Assembly: GCA_038501625.1 (NCBI GenBank)
Contig: JAZAYU010000009.1
Location: 12,748,301 to 12,812,300, forward strand
Origin: Corbicula japonica
Taxonomy: Eukaryota; Mollusca; Bivalvia; Venerida; Cyrenidae
Reading direction: 5' to 3'
Length of the DNA: 64,000 nucleotides
Below are positions 63,501 through 63,639 of the stretch, one piece after another. Every line of letters begins with the position of its first letter. Within the stretch, counting starts at the first letter, position 1. Below the pieces are notes generated by a model that worked only from the letters and a program-made list of their open reading frames with translations, was not told the origin of the DNA and ran no database searches. The position numbers were made by a program, and so were the translations under genes.

Positions 63501-63639
63501 CTTCCTGGGAATTTTCTGGTATTGTTGCTCTGTATTGTGGCAGTGCAAATACTGGCCGGTTATCATTTACGTCAAGAATATTTATACGAATTATAGCTGT
63601 TGATGAAAGAGTTGGCTTGTCTATGTCATATGTTCTCAG
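9291..63639 (-). CDS. long cadherin, cadherin-23/Cad87A-like, 3' portion (28 exons)
   Basis: Minus-strand gene continuing right of the window. The joined exons give 1397 codons plus TAA, and every junction closes in phase. Residues 1-31 are the end of one cadherin repeat. Ten full repeats follow, with linkers DVNDNPPTV, DINDNPPIF, LDNNNKDPVI, KPFNTQPPRF, NINDNFPEF, DVNDNPPQF, LPSANSPPIW, DVNDNAPTF, DINDLAPVF and a final non-canonical VQIFVYEPNNE. Canonical DxNDN linkers bind Ca2+; three or four here have lost them. Residues about 1134-1237 are a non-cadherin membrane-adjacent region, 1251-1277 the membrane helix, and 1278-1397 a Pro/Val/Glu/Tyr-rich tail with no catenin-binding motif seen. 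Long cadherins of this kind act in cell adhesion and, for CDH23, in mechanosensory links. The CDH23/Cad87A assignment is inferred from domain order and could be another long cadherin. Introns are packed with DH and SP repeats, a Ngaro element and HINE-like elements. Confidence 0.9.
9641..9705. repeat. DH repeat fragment
   Basis: Two overlapping copies of GGACCAGTGTAGATCC, the left foot of a DH hairpin, abutting the last intron of the cadherin gene. Confidence 0.6.
9855..10051. repeat. DH repeat copy 1 (diverged)
   Basis: Both hairpins recognisable (AGTGTAGATCTAGATCAGC; AACAGTATAGATCCTGAT), ending AGTAAAGGGTTA. Confidence 0.75.
10201..10229 (-). CDS. cadherin micro-exon w27 (29 nt)
   Basis: Between CATTTCAG and GTAAGT. 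It completes the frame as L-HKTHATPLM and joins the last exon at phase 0. The two micro-exons total 55 nt, so losing either or both breaks the frame. Confidence 0.8.
10850..11905. mobile_element. pearl/HINE-like element with ~140 bp tandem core and (ACCG)n tract
   Basis: Six or seven tandem units starting AGTAACAGTGACCTTGAC, then a tetranucleotide tract (GACCGACCGACC) at about 11829-11862, then a terminal hairpin TATACCCCCTCAAAC / GTTTGTGGGGGTATA. Tandem core plus tetranucleotide tract plus terminal hairpin is the architecture described for bivalve pearl elements, later linked to non-autonomous Helentrons. Confidence 0.65.
11911..12114. repeat. DH repeat copy 2
   Basis: TTAAACCCTTTTCTCC start, both hairpins, end GGGGTTAAAA; directly beside the HINE-like element. 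Confidence 0.8.
12180..12205 (-). CDS. cadherin micro-exon w26 (26 nt)
   Basis: Between TTATTTTCAG and GTAAGT. With the two bases left by w25 it reads A-KRQKKALL, the basic juxtamembrane anchor expected right after the helix. Confidence 0.82.
12720..12746. repeat. (TTG)n microsatellite
   Basis: About eight GTT units. Confidence 0.85.
13013..13150. repeat. SP palindrome copy 4 (diverged)
   Basis: CCCAAGGTTATAAAACTGAT start, AACCAATCAGATTG and AGCCTTGG at the right; arms only partly complementary. Confidence 0.6.
13488..13700. repeat. DH repeat copy 3
   Basis: TAACCCTCTACTCC start, hairpin with ACTGTAGATCCAGATCAGCC, end TGAAGGGTTA. Confidence 0.8.
14341..14468 (-). CDS. cadherin exon w25 (residues 1238-1279), membrane span
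   Basis: AASSTTEVELRDE followed by 27 hydrophobic residues (AVLIIMIIIVVLVFLVIV and on to AFLCI) and R-A-A. Acceptor TTTTCAG, donor GTAAGT. Confidence 0.92.
14540..14690. repeat. 22 bp minisatellite, ~7 units
   Basis: Unit GTCAAGGTCAACCCTAAC plus AAAT/AATT, repeated about seven times with few changes, 70 nt upstream (minus strand) of the membrane-span exon. Confidence 0.85.
14901..15054 (-). CDS. cadherin exon w24 (residues 1186-1237), membrane-adjacent region
   Basis: SDVYVTGIRKEVVNGQPQN, LSSTELSNIINRERSTRK, FDLLYIKTVE. Acceptor TTTACAG, donor GTACGG. Confidence 0.88.
15241..15365. repeat. SP palindrome copy 5
   Basis: Arms GGAAACCAGTCTCAAATCTC and GAGATTTGAGACTGGTTTCC; both arms carry the same AAACC / GGTTT variant. 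Confidence 0.85.
15642..15734 (-). CDS. cadherin exon w23 (residues 1155-1185), membrane-adjacent region
   Basis: IIEGASDLDYVCINEVQDH then VIDTVGSVTTLW. Both junctions close in phase (TG+G gives Trp). Confidence 0.88.
15856..16046. repeat. DH repeat copy 4
   Basis: GAACAGTGTAGATCTAGATT hairpin, ATTTCTGATCAAAATG spacer, end GAGGATAGGGTTA. Confidence 0.8.
16089..16310. repeat. DH repeat copy 5
   Basis: TTAACCCTTTACTTC start; GTGTAGATCCAAATCTGC and GGATCTACAGTGATC arms. Confidence 0.75.
16500..16588 (-). CDS. cadherin exon w22 (residues 1126-1154), start of membrane-adjacent region
   Basis: IFVYEPNNEVRLLITQNTAE then VRLYQSQLQ, no cadherin linker. A strand-helix pattern compatible with the ferredoxin-like membrane-adjacent domain known in CDH23/PCDH15; this match is inferred from pattern only. 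Confidence 0.88.
16614..16815. repeat. DH repeat copy 6, first hairpin collapsed
   Basis: First hairpin reduced to GTGTAGATCCAGATCTACAC followed by another GATCTACACTG; second hairpin normal. 25 nt from the acceptor of exon w22. Confidence 0.75.
17146..17414 (-). CDS. cadherin exon w21 (residues 1036-1125)
   Basis: Last cadherin repeat: HILTVQAVDRDAVGTGIVRY, FDIHQKFGVVTNKLL, FYLTVEARDAEDPAMAEA. Acceptor GATTGCAG, donor GTTTGT. Confidence 0.93.
17583..17830. repeat. DH repeat copy 7
   Basis: TTAACCCTTTACTC start and AGTAATGGGTCAC end; 35 nt from the donor of exon w20. Confidence 0.8.
17866..18114 (-). CDS. cadherin exon w20 (residues 953-1035), with RSRRRR
   Basis: GNEDGVFGLDRNTGMLQLKK, IYYIDVQASNDEPDYTVV, then a basic cluster RSRRRRAID at 17948-17974 before the linker GDINDLAPVF. 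The basic cluster matches a furin-type consensus. Confidence 0.93.
17948..17974 (-). other. furin-type basic cluster in cadherin ectodomain
   Basis: Codons for R-S-R-R-R-R-A-I-D in exon w20, just before the last-but-one linker. R-x-R/K-R is the proprotein convertase consensus; use is not shown. Confidence 0.5.
18452..18554 (-). CDS. cadherin exon w19 (residues 919-952)
   Basis: VQIDVTENQPLGDIKAI, ATDPDLNPVIVYDII. Reached after a 9.9 kb intron. Its acceptor and first codons resemble the unit of the neighbouring tandem array. Confidence 0.92.
18560..19112. repeat. degenerate 44 bp tandem array, left part
   Basis: Diverged units of the form CTACCTGCACCTGTATTTAC followed by ATGAAATTAATCAATAAAT. 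It begins right at the acceptor of exon w19, whose boundary (ATCTATCTGAACCTGTAAT) looks like one unit. It resumes at 25656. Confidence 0.65.
19440..19500 (+). promoter_or_regulatory. promoter-like patch with YY1-type motifs
   Basis: TGATGGCGGAACGCCATATT contains two opposed YY1-type words (ATGGCGG and GCCAT.TTG) in a local CpG-richer stretch, followed 45 nt on by a strong donor (ACA|GTGAGT at about 19531). It could be the start of a plus-strand transcript within the cadherin intron. Confidence 0.25.
20391..20540 (+). other. candidate exon of a nested plus-strand gene
   Basis: Between TCTCACAG and GTAAAT, open frame with NNPGKTIRRKRVAPQGFTKF then IQKWELHN, more polar and basic than random AT-rich intron. 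No family recognised; may be chance. Confidence 0.2.
22808..23045. repeat. DH repeat copy 8 (diverged)
   Basis: ACCCTTTACTCCATTTACAC start; GTGTAAATCCACATCAGAT; right hairpin poor. Confidence 0.65.
23089..23309. repeat. DH repeat copy 9
   Basis: TTAACCCTTTAC start, GATCTGGATCTGCACAGG, GGTTTAGATCCTAATCAGG, end GGAGGTAAAGGTTAA. Confidence 0.75.
23537..23641 (+). other. candidate Cys-rich exon of a nested plus-strand gene
   Basis: After TATTTTCAG, one frame reads HVYHQSCESCGLEMSAE then LVEHKGAEYECYCRK and stop. H-x2-C-x2-C then C-x-C resembles half of a zinc-binding (LIM-like) fold, but the phase does not match the candidate at 20391. Confidence 0.2.
23847..24090. repeat. DH repeat copy 10 (right half diverged)
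   Basis: GCCCCTTTCTTCCATGAATA start, GTGACCAGTGTATATCCAG hairpin; right end only TAAAGGGTCAC. Confidence 0.65.
24099..24498. mobile_element. GTGTCGCCC-ended inverted-repeat element
   Basis: Starts GTGTCGCCCTTTC and ends AGGGCGACACAAG, with two internal related ~150 bp units (AAAACTTAATGTTG..AACTTTG). Non-coding; a small non-autonomous element. The element at 45700-46437 ends in a related GTCGCC..GGCGAC hairpin. Confidence 0.55.
24643..25039 (+). other. candidate terminal exon, 125+ codon open frame
   Basis: Open frame after AATATTTCAG reading ALHGMLRGDQFDNSVYDCLR, EHTAFRLPLIPAMEHAAF, then Lys/Asn-rich sequence to a stop at 25039. Long for this AT-rich region, but no known domain. Confidence 0.25.
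25743..26050. mobile_element. mariner-like MITE, 308 bp
   Basis: TA target duplication at 25741-25742 and 26051-26052. Inverted ends CAGAGGGTGTCCAAATAATT and, on the other strand, TCCGGGGTGTTCAAATAATT. GGGTGTCC-type ends with TA duplication are typical of Tc1/mariner. No coding capacity. Confidence 0.75.
26223..26440. mobile_element. GGGGCGCG MITE copy A, 218 bp
   Basis: Starts GGGGCGCGTCACGGGAAAAG and ends CACCTTTTCCCTATTGTGCCCC, flanked by AATT on both sides (26219-26222, 26441-26444). Same family as 52353-52603. Confidence 0.85.
27391..28153. other. right end of the 9.9 kb intron
   Basis: AT-rich intron sequence with the double SP palindrome at 27600-27880; otherwise nothing recognised. 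Confidence 0.4.
27600..27880. repeat. SP palindrome copy 6, one copy nested in another
   Basis: Inner copy 27701-27850 (GGGCCCCAAGATAATAAAAC to GATATTGGGCCC) interrupts an outer, more diverged copy (GGAGATTATACAACTG to TATATAATCTTGGGCCC). Confidence 0.75.
28154..28264 (-). CDS. cadherin exon w18 (residues 882-918)
   Basis: LLLKATDRGETPLETT and linker ILDVNDNAPTF. Its acceptor is 14 nt from a DH repeat, so the branch point should lie inside the repeat. Confidence 0.93.
28279..28514. repeat. DH repeat copy 11
   Basis: TAACCCTTTATTC start, both hairpins, end GGAGTAACC; 14 nt from the acceptor of exon w18. Confidence 0.8.
28844..29038 (-). CDS. cadherin exon w17 (residues 817-881)
   Basis: LIYDVSARDEDTGRNGIVDY, FKINKVTGVIQAEIVYDREK: repeat body with conserved DRE. 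Phase 0-0. Confidence 0.93.
29262..29578. repeat. DH repeat copies 12-13, head-to-head inverted duplication
   Basis: Arms 29290-29360 and 29372-29442 are inverted copies of the same 71 bp with about one mismatch, around the 11 bp spacer AAAGGAATATA; a further normal hairpin follows. 22 nt from the donor of exon w16. Confidence 0.85.
29601..29818 (-). CDS. cadherin exon w16 (residues 744-816)
   Basis: YFDVRREAGRIYVKNSL, YKFYVQARDKLGTGFTA, and a degenerate linker VLPSANSPPIW lacking the acidic and Asn residues of DxNDN. Confidence 0.92.
30531..30772. repeat. DH repeat copy 14 (complete, 242 bp)
   Basis: TTAACCCTTTCCTG start; hairpin with AACAGTTTAGATCCAGATC / GATCTAAACTGTTCGC; spacer ATTAGGTTATTTCTGACC; hairpin with CCAGTGCAGATCC / GGATCTACACTG; end GGAAAGGGTTAA. 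Confidence 0.9.
30788..30977 (-). CDS. cadherin exon w15 (residues 681-743)
   Basis: Linker DVNDNPPQF, then DDYYVQIFETIGVGTDILQ and SSDRDIGDNAVSHYSKISG. Its donor is 15 nt from a complete DH repeat. Confidence 0.93.
31562..33279. mobile_element. HINE-like element with dimeric higher-order tandem core
   Basis: Starts ACTAGAAATGTGTCC with hairpin GTGTCCATAGGACAC. Ten ~150 bp units follow, each with AGTAACAGTGACCTTGACC, alternating between two types (CGCCTTGTCATGGTGAAC and CGTCTTGATATGGTGAAC), i.e. a ~305 bp dimer. It ends with a (CACA) tract and hairpin TATGCCC..TGGCGGGGGCATA. Confidence 0.75.
33279..33540. mobile_element. short HINE-like element
   Basis: ACTAGAATGTGTCCTCGGGC start, GGGCCATAACTCTAGTAAAA core, end CTGGCGGGGTCATAAAA. 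Directly abuts the larger element. Confidence 0.6.
33604..33735 (-). CDS. cadherin exon w14 (residues 637-680)
   Basis: GQIFVRLQNGAVLDRETNS, TRVIARDNPRGPADNQNQ: the conserved LDRE strand. Acceptor TTCCTTAG, donor GTATGT. Confidence 0.92.
34337..34489 (-). CDS. cadherin exon w13 (residues 586-636)
   Basis: SIYTANIEENSPNGTPIATA, then AIDNDRADNLTYNQIRYYMD and FDVDPIT. Acceptor TTACCAG, donor GTAAGT. Confidence 0.93.
34700..34866. repeat. DH repeat copy 15 (degenerate)
   Basis: TAAACCCTTCATTC, TCTGATCTGGATCTACAAG and GATATACACTGGTCACAC remain. Confidence 0.55.
34973..35158 (+). repeat. Ngaro split repeat A1
   Basis: Starts TAAGGGTTATTCAG, ends GAAACTGCTTG; same 186 bp recur at 40916-41101. Confidence 0.92.
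35201..36158 (+). pseudogene. Ngaro ORF1, gag-like with zinc knuckles (5' end out of frame)
   Basis: The long frame 35289-36158 has no ATG; an ATG at 35201 opens a basic start (MPPKRLLKRG) in another frame that stops before 35300, so a one-base shift near 35220-35290 is likely. The C-terminus has C-x6-C-x5-C-x3-H (CFNSGISCPFFPNCRYRH) followed by C-x2-C-x3-H-x4-C, a nucleic-acid-binding arrangement typical of DIRS/Ngaro gag. Confidence 0.8.
36159..37089 (+). CDS. Ngaro reverse transcriptase domain
   Basis: Frame +1 relative to ORF1, open from 36157 without a clear ATG. Key parts: VGLVPKQDGDYRLIHHLSYP, LSKTDIKSAFQLLPI (catalytic Asp), LPFGSSISCATWEKF, LHYLDDFLFG (catalytic Asp pair), FLGVELDT. 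It ends at TAA 37087-37089 just after an A7 run, while RNase H continues in the -1 frame. Confidence 0.9.
37074..37080 (+). other. A7 tract at the RT/RNase H frame change
   Basis: Reads tcA-AAA-AAA-CTA in the RT frame. A -1 slip at A_AAA_AAA leads exactly into TTLKEMQSLLGLLNF of the RNase H frame. It may be a decayed homopolymer (one A lost) or a -1 slippery site. Confidence 0.5.
37090..37775 (+). CDS. Ngaro RNase H domain
   Basis: LKEMQSLLGLLNFACRVIAP connects to RT. Catalytic residues visible: LFTDSAGGAKGGFG (D), TLLEFFPVVAAV (E), FNVDNQAVVQVI (D), VIADAISRSQW (D). Stop at 37773-37775; the recombinase frame overlaps it by about 80 nt. Confidence 0.88.
37697..38672 (+). pseudogene. Ngaro tyrosine recombinase, frameshifted near its active site
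   Basis: NTRKTYNSGIETFSSF core-binding part; catalytic Arg in FFALLRVSEFT; Lys in RWSKTDQKG; H-x2-R in HSFRIGG. The frame breaks in the G5 run at 38570-38574; in the shifted frame the GRW motif and the Tyr (DAYLRYIRL) follow, with stop TAA at 38670. The family integrates a circular DNA intermediate without target duplication. Confidence 0.88.
38716..39441 (+). CDS. Ngaro SGNH (GDSL-like) hydrolase ORF
   Basis: Intact frame with the blocks of an SGNH hydrolase: IWIVGSSIVHWAG (Ser block), DIILVHCGSNDLTS (GxND), LFRSDGTHLSYLGN (Asp/His block). The start is unclear (no ATG early; frame open from 38716). Such an ORF is known from some Ngaro elements; its substrate is unknown. Confidence 0.85.
   Translation, partial: SIFQPLLYSHKQDVVSFKHFNLFQISNFNHVSNTHQDISGQKHIWIVGSSIVHWAGQTAVRSGNLSLGLKGVKISWMGQRGLTLDGLDKLLDSKTSITPHPDIILVHCGSNDLTSEGTTRLNLVDKIQCSVLRYQALFKGVTLIWSAILTRRYWHFASLGSGPAIEKKRKKLSKSVKRLVLQNNGKFIDNESIIDANQIQLFRSDGTHLSYLGNSVLLTHWQKALQALVFGSNNVYPQPGK
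39491..40122. mobile_element. TA-flanked MITE nested in the Ngaro element, CCGATT-rich core
   Basis: TA on both sides (39489-39490, 40123-40124). Inverted ends CAGTACTGAAAATTATGAAA and, on the other strand, CAGTACTGAAAATCATGAAA, followed by TTGACAAT. The core is diverged GATCCGATTCC / AAACGCTCAAAGCGATTCCG repeats, which create spurious Ser/Arg/Phe-rich open frames. Tc1/mariner-like ends. Confidence 0.8.
40260..40916 (+). repeat. Ngaro split repeat B1
   Basis: From GGCACGGGGAGATGGGTTC to GTATTGGATTTAAT; 657 bp repeated at 41504-42160 without indels. Joined directly to A2. Confidence 0.92.
40916..41101 (+). repeat. Ngaro split repeat A2
   Basis: Second copy of A1, three substitutions seen. 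Confidence 0.92.
41102..41503 (+). other. unique ~400 bp between A2 and B2 of the Ngaro element
   Basis: Not repeated elsewhere in the window; begins GCCCACCCACCCC and ends AGGCTGCTTGGA. In the simplest Ngaro plan A2 and B2 adjoin, so this is an extension of the internal arm or a later insertion. Confidence 0.6.
41504..42160 (+). repeat. Ngaro split repeat B2
   Basis: Second copy of B1; about six substitutions, e.g. AATATTTAT against AATATGTAT. Confidence 0.92.
42278..42582. repeat. DH repeat copy 16 with three hairpins
   Basis: TTAACCCTTTCCTCC start; the right hairpin is duplicated in tandem (GATCCTGATCAGATGGCATG and GATCCTGATCGGATGGCATG). Confidence 0.85.
42719..42961. repeat. DH repeat copy 17 (complete, 243 bp)
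   Basis: Opposite orientation to copy 14: the CCAGTGTAGATC / GATCTGCACTGG hairpin comes first, AACAGTTTAGATC / GATCAAAACTGTT second; ends GGAAAGGGTTAA. Confidence 0.9.
43394..43563 (-). CDS. cadherin exon w12 (residues 529-585)
   Basis: SVSIINRIDYDNE, YFIARVTDTGDPELSAT, linker NINDNFPEF. Next exon downstream is 8.9 kb away because of the Ngaro insertion. Confidence 0.93.
43597..43748. repeat. DH repeat copy 18 (deleted)
   Basis: TTAATCCTTGACTC start, CACTGTAGATCTGGATC, TTCTTGGTCAGAAA, GATCCTGATCAGATGGC; 33 nt from the acceptor of exon w12. Confidence 0.7.
43982..44312 (-). CDS. cadherin exon w11 (residues 419-528)
   Basis: Longest repeat exon. Ends one repeat with the non-canonical linker NIKPFNTQPPRF and runs through YIDEEQPIGSVIISLIAQDD and FFTINPTTG of the next. 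Confidence 0.93.
44335..44574. repeat. DH repeat copy 19
   Basis: TTTACCCTGTACTCC start, both hairpins, end AGTAAAGGGCTAA; 22 nt from the acceptor of exon w11. Confidence 0.8.
45082..45378. mobile_element. short HINE-like element beside a splice donor
   Basis: ACTAGACTGTTTCCTCAGG start, GGGCCATAACTCCTATAAAA core, end TTTGTGAGGGCATAAAA. The end is about 8 nt from the donor of exon w10. Confidence 0.65.
45387..45529 (-). CDS. cadherin exon w10 (residues 371-418)
   Basis: VPVGSVVGSVVAYDRDATAI and YSVNPDDYEFR. The donor (GTGAGT) is only about 8 nt from the end of a HINE-like element (45082-45378). Confidence 0.92.
45700..46437. mobile_element. tandem-core element with GTCGCC hairpin end
   Basis: Four or five ~150 bp units (AATCAAAGGGGAATAATTC, CATGCATACCAAGTTTG, GGTGACAAAGTT), a GACGCC-type tract at 46370-46398 and a final hairpin TGTCGCCTAGTCAGGCGACA. 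Confidence 0.7.
46617..46680. repeat. DH repeat copy 20 (right end only)
   Basis: ATCTGGATCTACATGGTTCG to GGGGTAAAGAGTTTAA. Confidence 0.6.
46913..47044. repeat. DH repeat copy 21 (one hairpin)
   Basis: TTAACCCTTTCCTC start, CAACCAGTGTTGATCC / GGATCTGCACTGGTTG hairpin; second hairpin lost. 26 nt from the donor of exon w9. Confidence 0.8.
47071..47197 (-). CDS. cadherin exon w9 (residues 329-370)
   Basis: AVANDQGQPQLSG then the atypical linker ILDNNNKDPVI in place of DxNDNxP, which probably weakens Ca2+ binding between two repeats. Confidence 0.92.
47440..47570. repeat. single unit of the 60.2-60.9 kb tandem repeat
   Basis: AAACAGGAGTTATCATTCTT, GGCTTTGTTCATGC, TAATAGGACGAGTACTTTC match units at 60230-60905. 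Confidence 0.7.
47571..47811. repeat. DH repeat copy 22 (complete)
   Basis: TTAACCTTTTCCTCC start; CCAGTGTAGATCC / GATCTCCACTGG; GAGTTTAGATCC / GATCTAAACTGTTC; end GAGGAAAGGACTAA. Confidence 0.88.
48087..48274 (-). CDS. cadherin exon w8 (residues 266-328)
   Basis: TSILRITANDADDPTSANG, FTLNKATGQLTVSPG, FDYDVIRRYTLI: nearly a whole repeat body. Acceptor TTTGTCAG, donor GTAAGT. Confidence 0.93.
48335..48509. repeat. DH repeat copy 23 (shortened)
   Basis: Two hairpins almost fused: GATCTACACTGTTTGCTGAA joins CAGTGTAGATCC; spacer lost. Confidence 0.75.
48613..49086. repeat. DH repeat copy 24, interrupted by an SP palindrome
   Basis: TTAATCCTTGATTCC start and AGTAAAGGGTTAA end; the spacer after GGCTATTTCTG is broken by SP copy 7. 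Confidence 0.8.
48775..48920. repeat. SP palindrome copy 7 (nested in DH copy 24)
   Basis: TGCCCAAGGTTATAAAACTG to TTTATAACCTTGTGCA; arms GGAAACCAGTCTCAAATCTC / GAGATTTGAGACTGGTTTCC around GGCAACCAGTCGCC. Confidence 0.9.
49600..49672 (-). tRNA. tRNA-Glu(CTC)-like sequence, probably pseudogene or SINE head
   Basis: On the minus strand: GTAGTGTAGTGGCTAACACT (A box), loop C-T-CTC-A-A, and GGTTCAATAC (B box). The T stem and acceptor stem pair poorly, so a working tRNA is unlikely. Confidence 0.45.
50165..50335. repeat. DH repeat copy 25 (middle deleted)
   Basis: TACCCCTTTCCTCC start, one complete outer arm on each side, end GGAGGAAAAGGTTAA; 21 nt from the donor of exon w7. Confidence 0.8.
50357..50429 (-). 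CDS. cadherin exon w7 (residues 242-265)
   Basis: Linker DINDNPPIF and first strand (RYEISINETTPG) of the next repeat. Acceptor ATTTCAG, donor GTAATT. Confidence 0.93.
50643..50863. repeat. DH repeat copy 26
   Basis: TTAACCCTCTTCTC start, both hairpins; 17 nt from the donor of exon w6. Confidence 0.78.
50881..50950 (-). CDS. cadherin exon w6 (residues 218-241)
   Basis: FTLNVRVTDGLFNANSKVKI, the last strands before a linker. Its donor lies 17 nt from a DH repeat copy. Confidence 0.92.
51071..51319. repeat. DH repeat copy 27
   Basis: TTAACCCTTGACTTC start, hairpins with AACGTAGATCC and GTGCAGATTCTGATC, end GGATTAAGGGTTTAA. Confidence 0.78.
51945..52187. repeat. DH repeat copy 28
   Basis: AACTCTTTATTCC start, CACAGTATAGATCCTGATC, TTCTGGCTGATCTAGATC, end GGAGTAAAGGGTTA. 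Confidence 0.75.
52353..52603. mobile_element. GGGGCGCG MITE copy B, 251 bp
   Basis: GGGGCGCGTCACGGGAAAAG start, CTTTTCCCGTCACGCGCCCC end, flanked by ATAT on both sides (52349-52352, 52604-52607). The 33 bp difference from copy A is internal. Confidence 0.88.
52608..53817. other. intron sequence, no gene seen
   Basis: AT-rich; short open frames on both strands without family resemblance. Confidence 0.4.
53818..54055. repeat. DH repeat copy 29 (diverged)
   Basis: TTAACCGTTAACTCC start; ACGTAGATACAGATCAGCC; end GGAGTAACAGTTTAA. Confidence 0.7.
54185..54350. repeat. SP palindrome copy 8 with symmetric TGCA insertions
   Basis: CCAAGATCCTAAAACTAAG to GTGTTATGATCTTGG. Relative to other copies both arms contain an extra TGCA (CTCATGCAAGCATCTG / CAGATGCTTGCATGAG); the centre is also expanded. 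Confidence 0.88.
54480..54830. repeat. irregular tandem repeat, ~60-70 bp units
   Basis: Recurring GGTGATGCACCA(C/T)TC / GTGGTTGTGGGGATG words, about five diverged units. Confidence 0.55.
54831..55705. other. intron sequence, no gene seen
   Basis: AT-rich with short A and T runs; nothing recognised. Confidence 0.4.
55706..55870. repeat. DH repeat copy 30 (middle deleted)
   Basis: TTAACCGTTTCCTC start, AACAGTGTAGATCCAGAT, end GGAGGAAATGGTTA. Confidence 0.75.
55890..56030. repeat. short A-rich tandem repeat
   Basis: Three diverged units around TTTACACCATAA, AACAGA(A/G)T(A/T)GAGTT, about 45-55 bp apart. Confidence 0.4.
56868..57092. repeat. DH repeat copy 31
   Basis: GATCAGGTGGC, GGATCTAAACTGTTTGC, AGAGTAGATCCTGATC, GATCTACACTGATCGC; ends weakly conserved. 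Confidence 0.72.
57173..57620. repeat. DH repeat copy 33, interrupted by DH copy 32
   Basis: Outer copy starts TTAACCCTTTACTCC, is broken after ATATACACAT, resumes with TATCCACGCCATCTGGTCAG and ends GAGTAAAGGGTTAA. Confidence 0.82.
57203..57442. repeat. DH repeat copy 32 (complete, inside copy 33)
   Basis: TAACCCTTTCCTGTATAG to AAGGAAAGGGTTA. First hairpin AACAGTTTAGATCC / GGATCTAAACTGTTCGC, second GCGACCAGTGCAGATCC / GGATCTACACTGGTCGC. Ends leave a TA on each side. Confidence 0.92.
58122..58225. repeat. SP palindrome copy 9 (right part)
   Basis: Ends GAGACTGGTCTCCAGTTTC then TATTATGATCTTGAGCCC; left arm diverged. Confidence 0.6.
58629..58780 (-). CDS. cadherin exon w5 (residues 168-217)
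   Basis: Middle of a repeat: DTKDLRYAITAQSPGSFWAI, then DPISGVIKVNK. Acceptor AAAACAG, donor GTAAGT. The intron on its 3' side (50951-58628) is 7.7 kb. Confidence 0.92.
58851..59060. repeat. DH repeat copy 34
   Basis: TTAACATTTTATTCC start, GTGTAGATCCAGATCAGC / GATCAGGATCTACACTG hairpin, truncated end GATCTACATAAAGGGTTAA. Confidence 0.78.
59372..59497. repeat. SP palindrome copy 10
   Basis: CCAAGATTATAAAACTGAGC to CAATTTTATAACCTTGG; centre shortened. Confidence 0.75.
59675..59823 (-). CDS. cadherin exon w4 (residues 118-167)
   Basis: ATDDNGRGNAASVTLNV followed by the Ca2+ linker LTDVNDNPPTV and the first strand of the next repeat. Acceptor TTTGTAG, donor GTATTT. Confidence 0.92.
60180..60905. 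repeat. ~135 bp tandem repeat, about five units
   Basis: Units with GAGTTATCATT, TTCATGCAGATGATAT, GTTAATAG(A/G)AC, TTTCAAAGTTA, GGGGCATAACTC. Spacing is slightly irregular. One further unit lies at 47440. Confidence 0.75.
60976..61128. repeat. SP palindrome copy 11 (diverged)
   Basis: ACAAGATCGTAAAACTGAG, GGAGACCAGTCTTAAATC, right end TTTTAGTTTTAAGGTTGTAG. Confidence 0.65.
61418..61533 (-). CDS. cadherin exon w3 (residues 79-117)
   Basis: Reads FRIDRMSGQVTVAF; then an unusual insertion with two Cys (FCDHYGVDPC) before LDYDIPPTNFDLYVK. The Cys pair may form an intradomain disulfide. Confidence 0.92.
61874..62238. repeat. DH repeat copy 35, interrupted by an SP palindrome
   Basis: Left hairpin TGTAGATCCAGATCAGTTGG, spacer GGTTATTTCTGACCAAAG, break after ATATCAG, then AGATGGCACAGATGTG and a degenerate right end. 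Confidence 0.75.
62006..62151. repeat. SP palindrome copy 12 (nested in DH copy 35)
   Basis: TGCCCAAGATCATAAAACTA to AGTTTTATGATCTTGGGCCC; arms share GATCAGTCTC / GAGACTGATC, centre GGCGACCAGTCGCC. Confidence 0.92.
62432..62472 (+). repeat. tRNA-like fragment
   Basis: GGTTAGCTCATTCGGTAGAG resembles a tRNA D arm/A box; no T arm follows. Probably a SINE remnant. Confidence 0.3.
62539..62612 (-). CDS. cadherin exon w2 (residues 55-79)
   Basis: Reads ATDRDSGSFGTIGIQYEL, the DxD strand of a cadherin repeat; acceptor TTTTGCAG, donor GTAAGT; leaves two bases. Confidence 0.92.
62722..62971. repeat. DH repeat copy 36 (complete)
   Basis: TTATCCTTTCCTC start, AACAGTTTAGATCC / GGATCTAAACTGTTTG, GCGACCAGCGTAGATCC / GGATCTACACTGGTCGC, end GAGGAAAGGGTTAA. 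Confidence 0.9.
63064..63275. repeat. DH repeat copy 37
   Basis: TTAACCCTTTCCTCC start, GCGGCCAGTGTAGATCC / GGATCTGCACTGGTCGC, second hairpin cut after GATCAGACGGCAC, end GAGGAAAGGGTTAA. Confidence 0.88.
63478..63639 (-). CDS. cadherin exon w1 (residues 1-54)
   Basis: Phase 0-0. Ends one cadherin repeat (ILDVNDNRPVF) and starts the next (ALPQYRATIPENSQEG). Acceptor TGTTTCAG, donor GTAAGC. Confidence 0.93.
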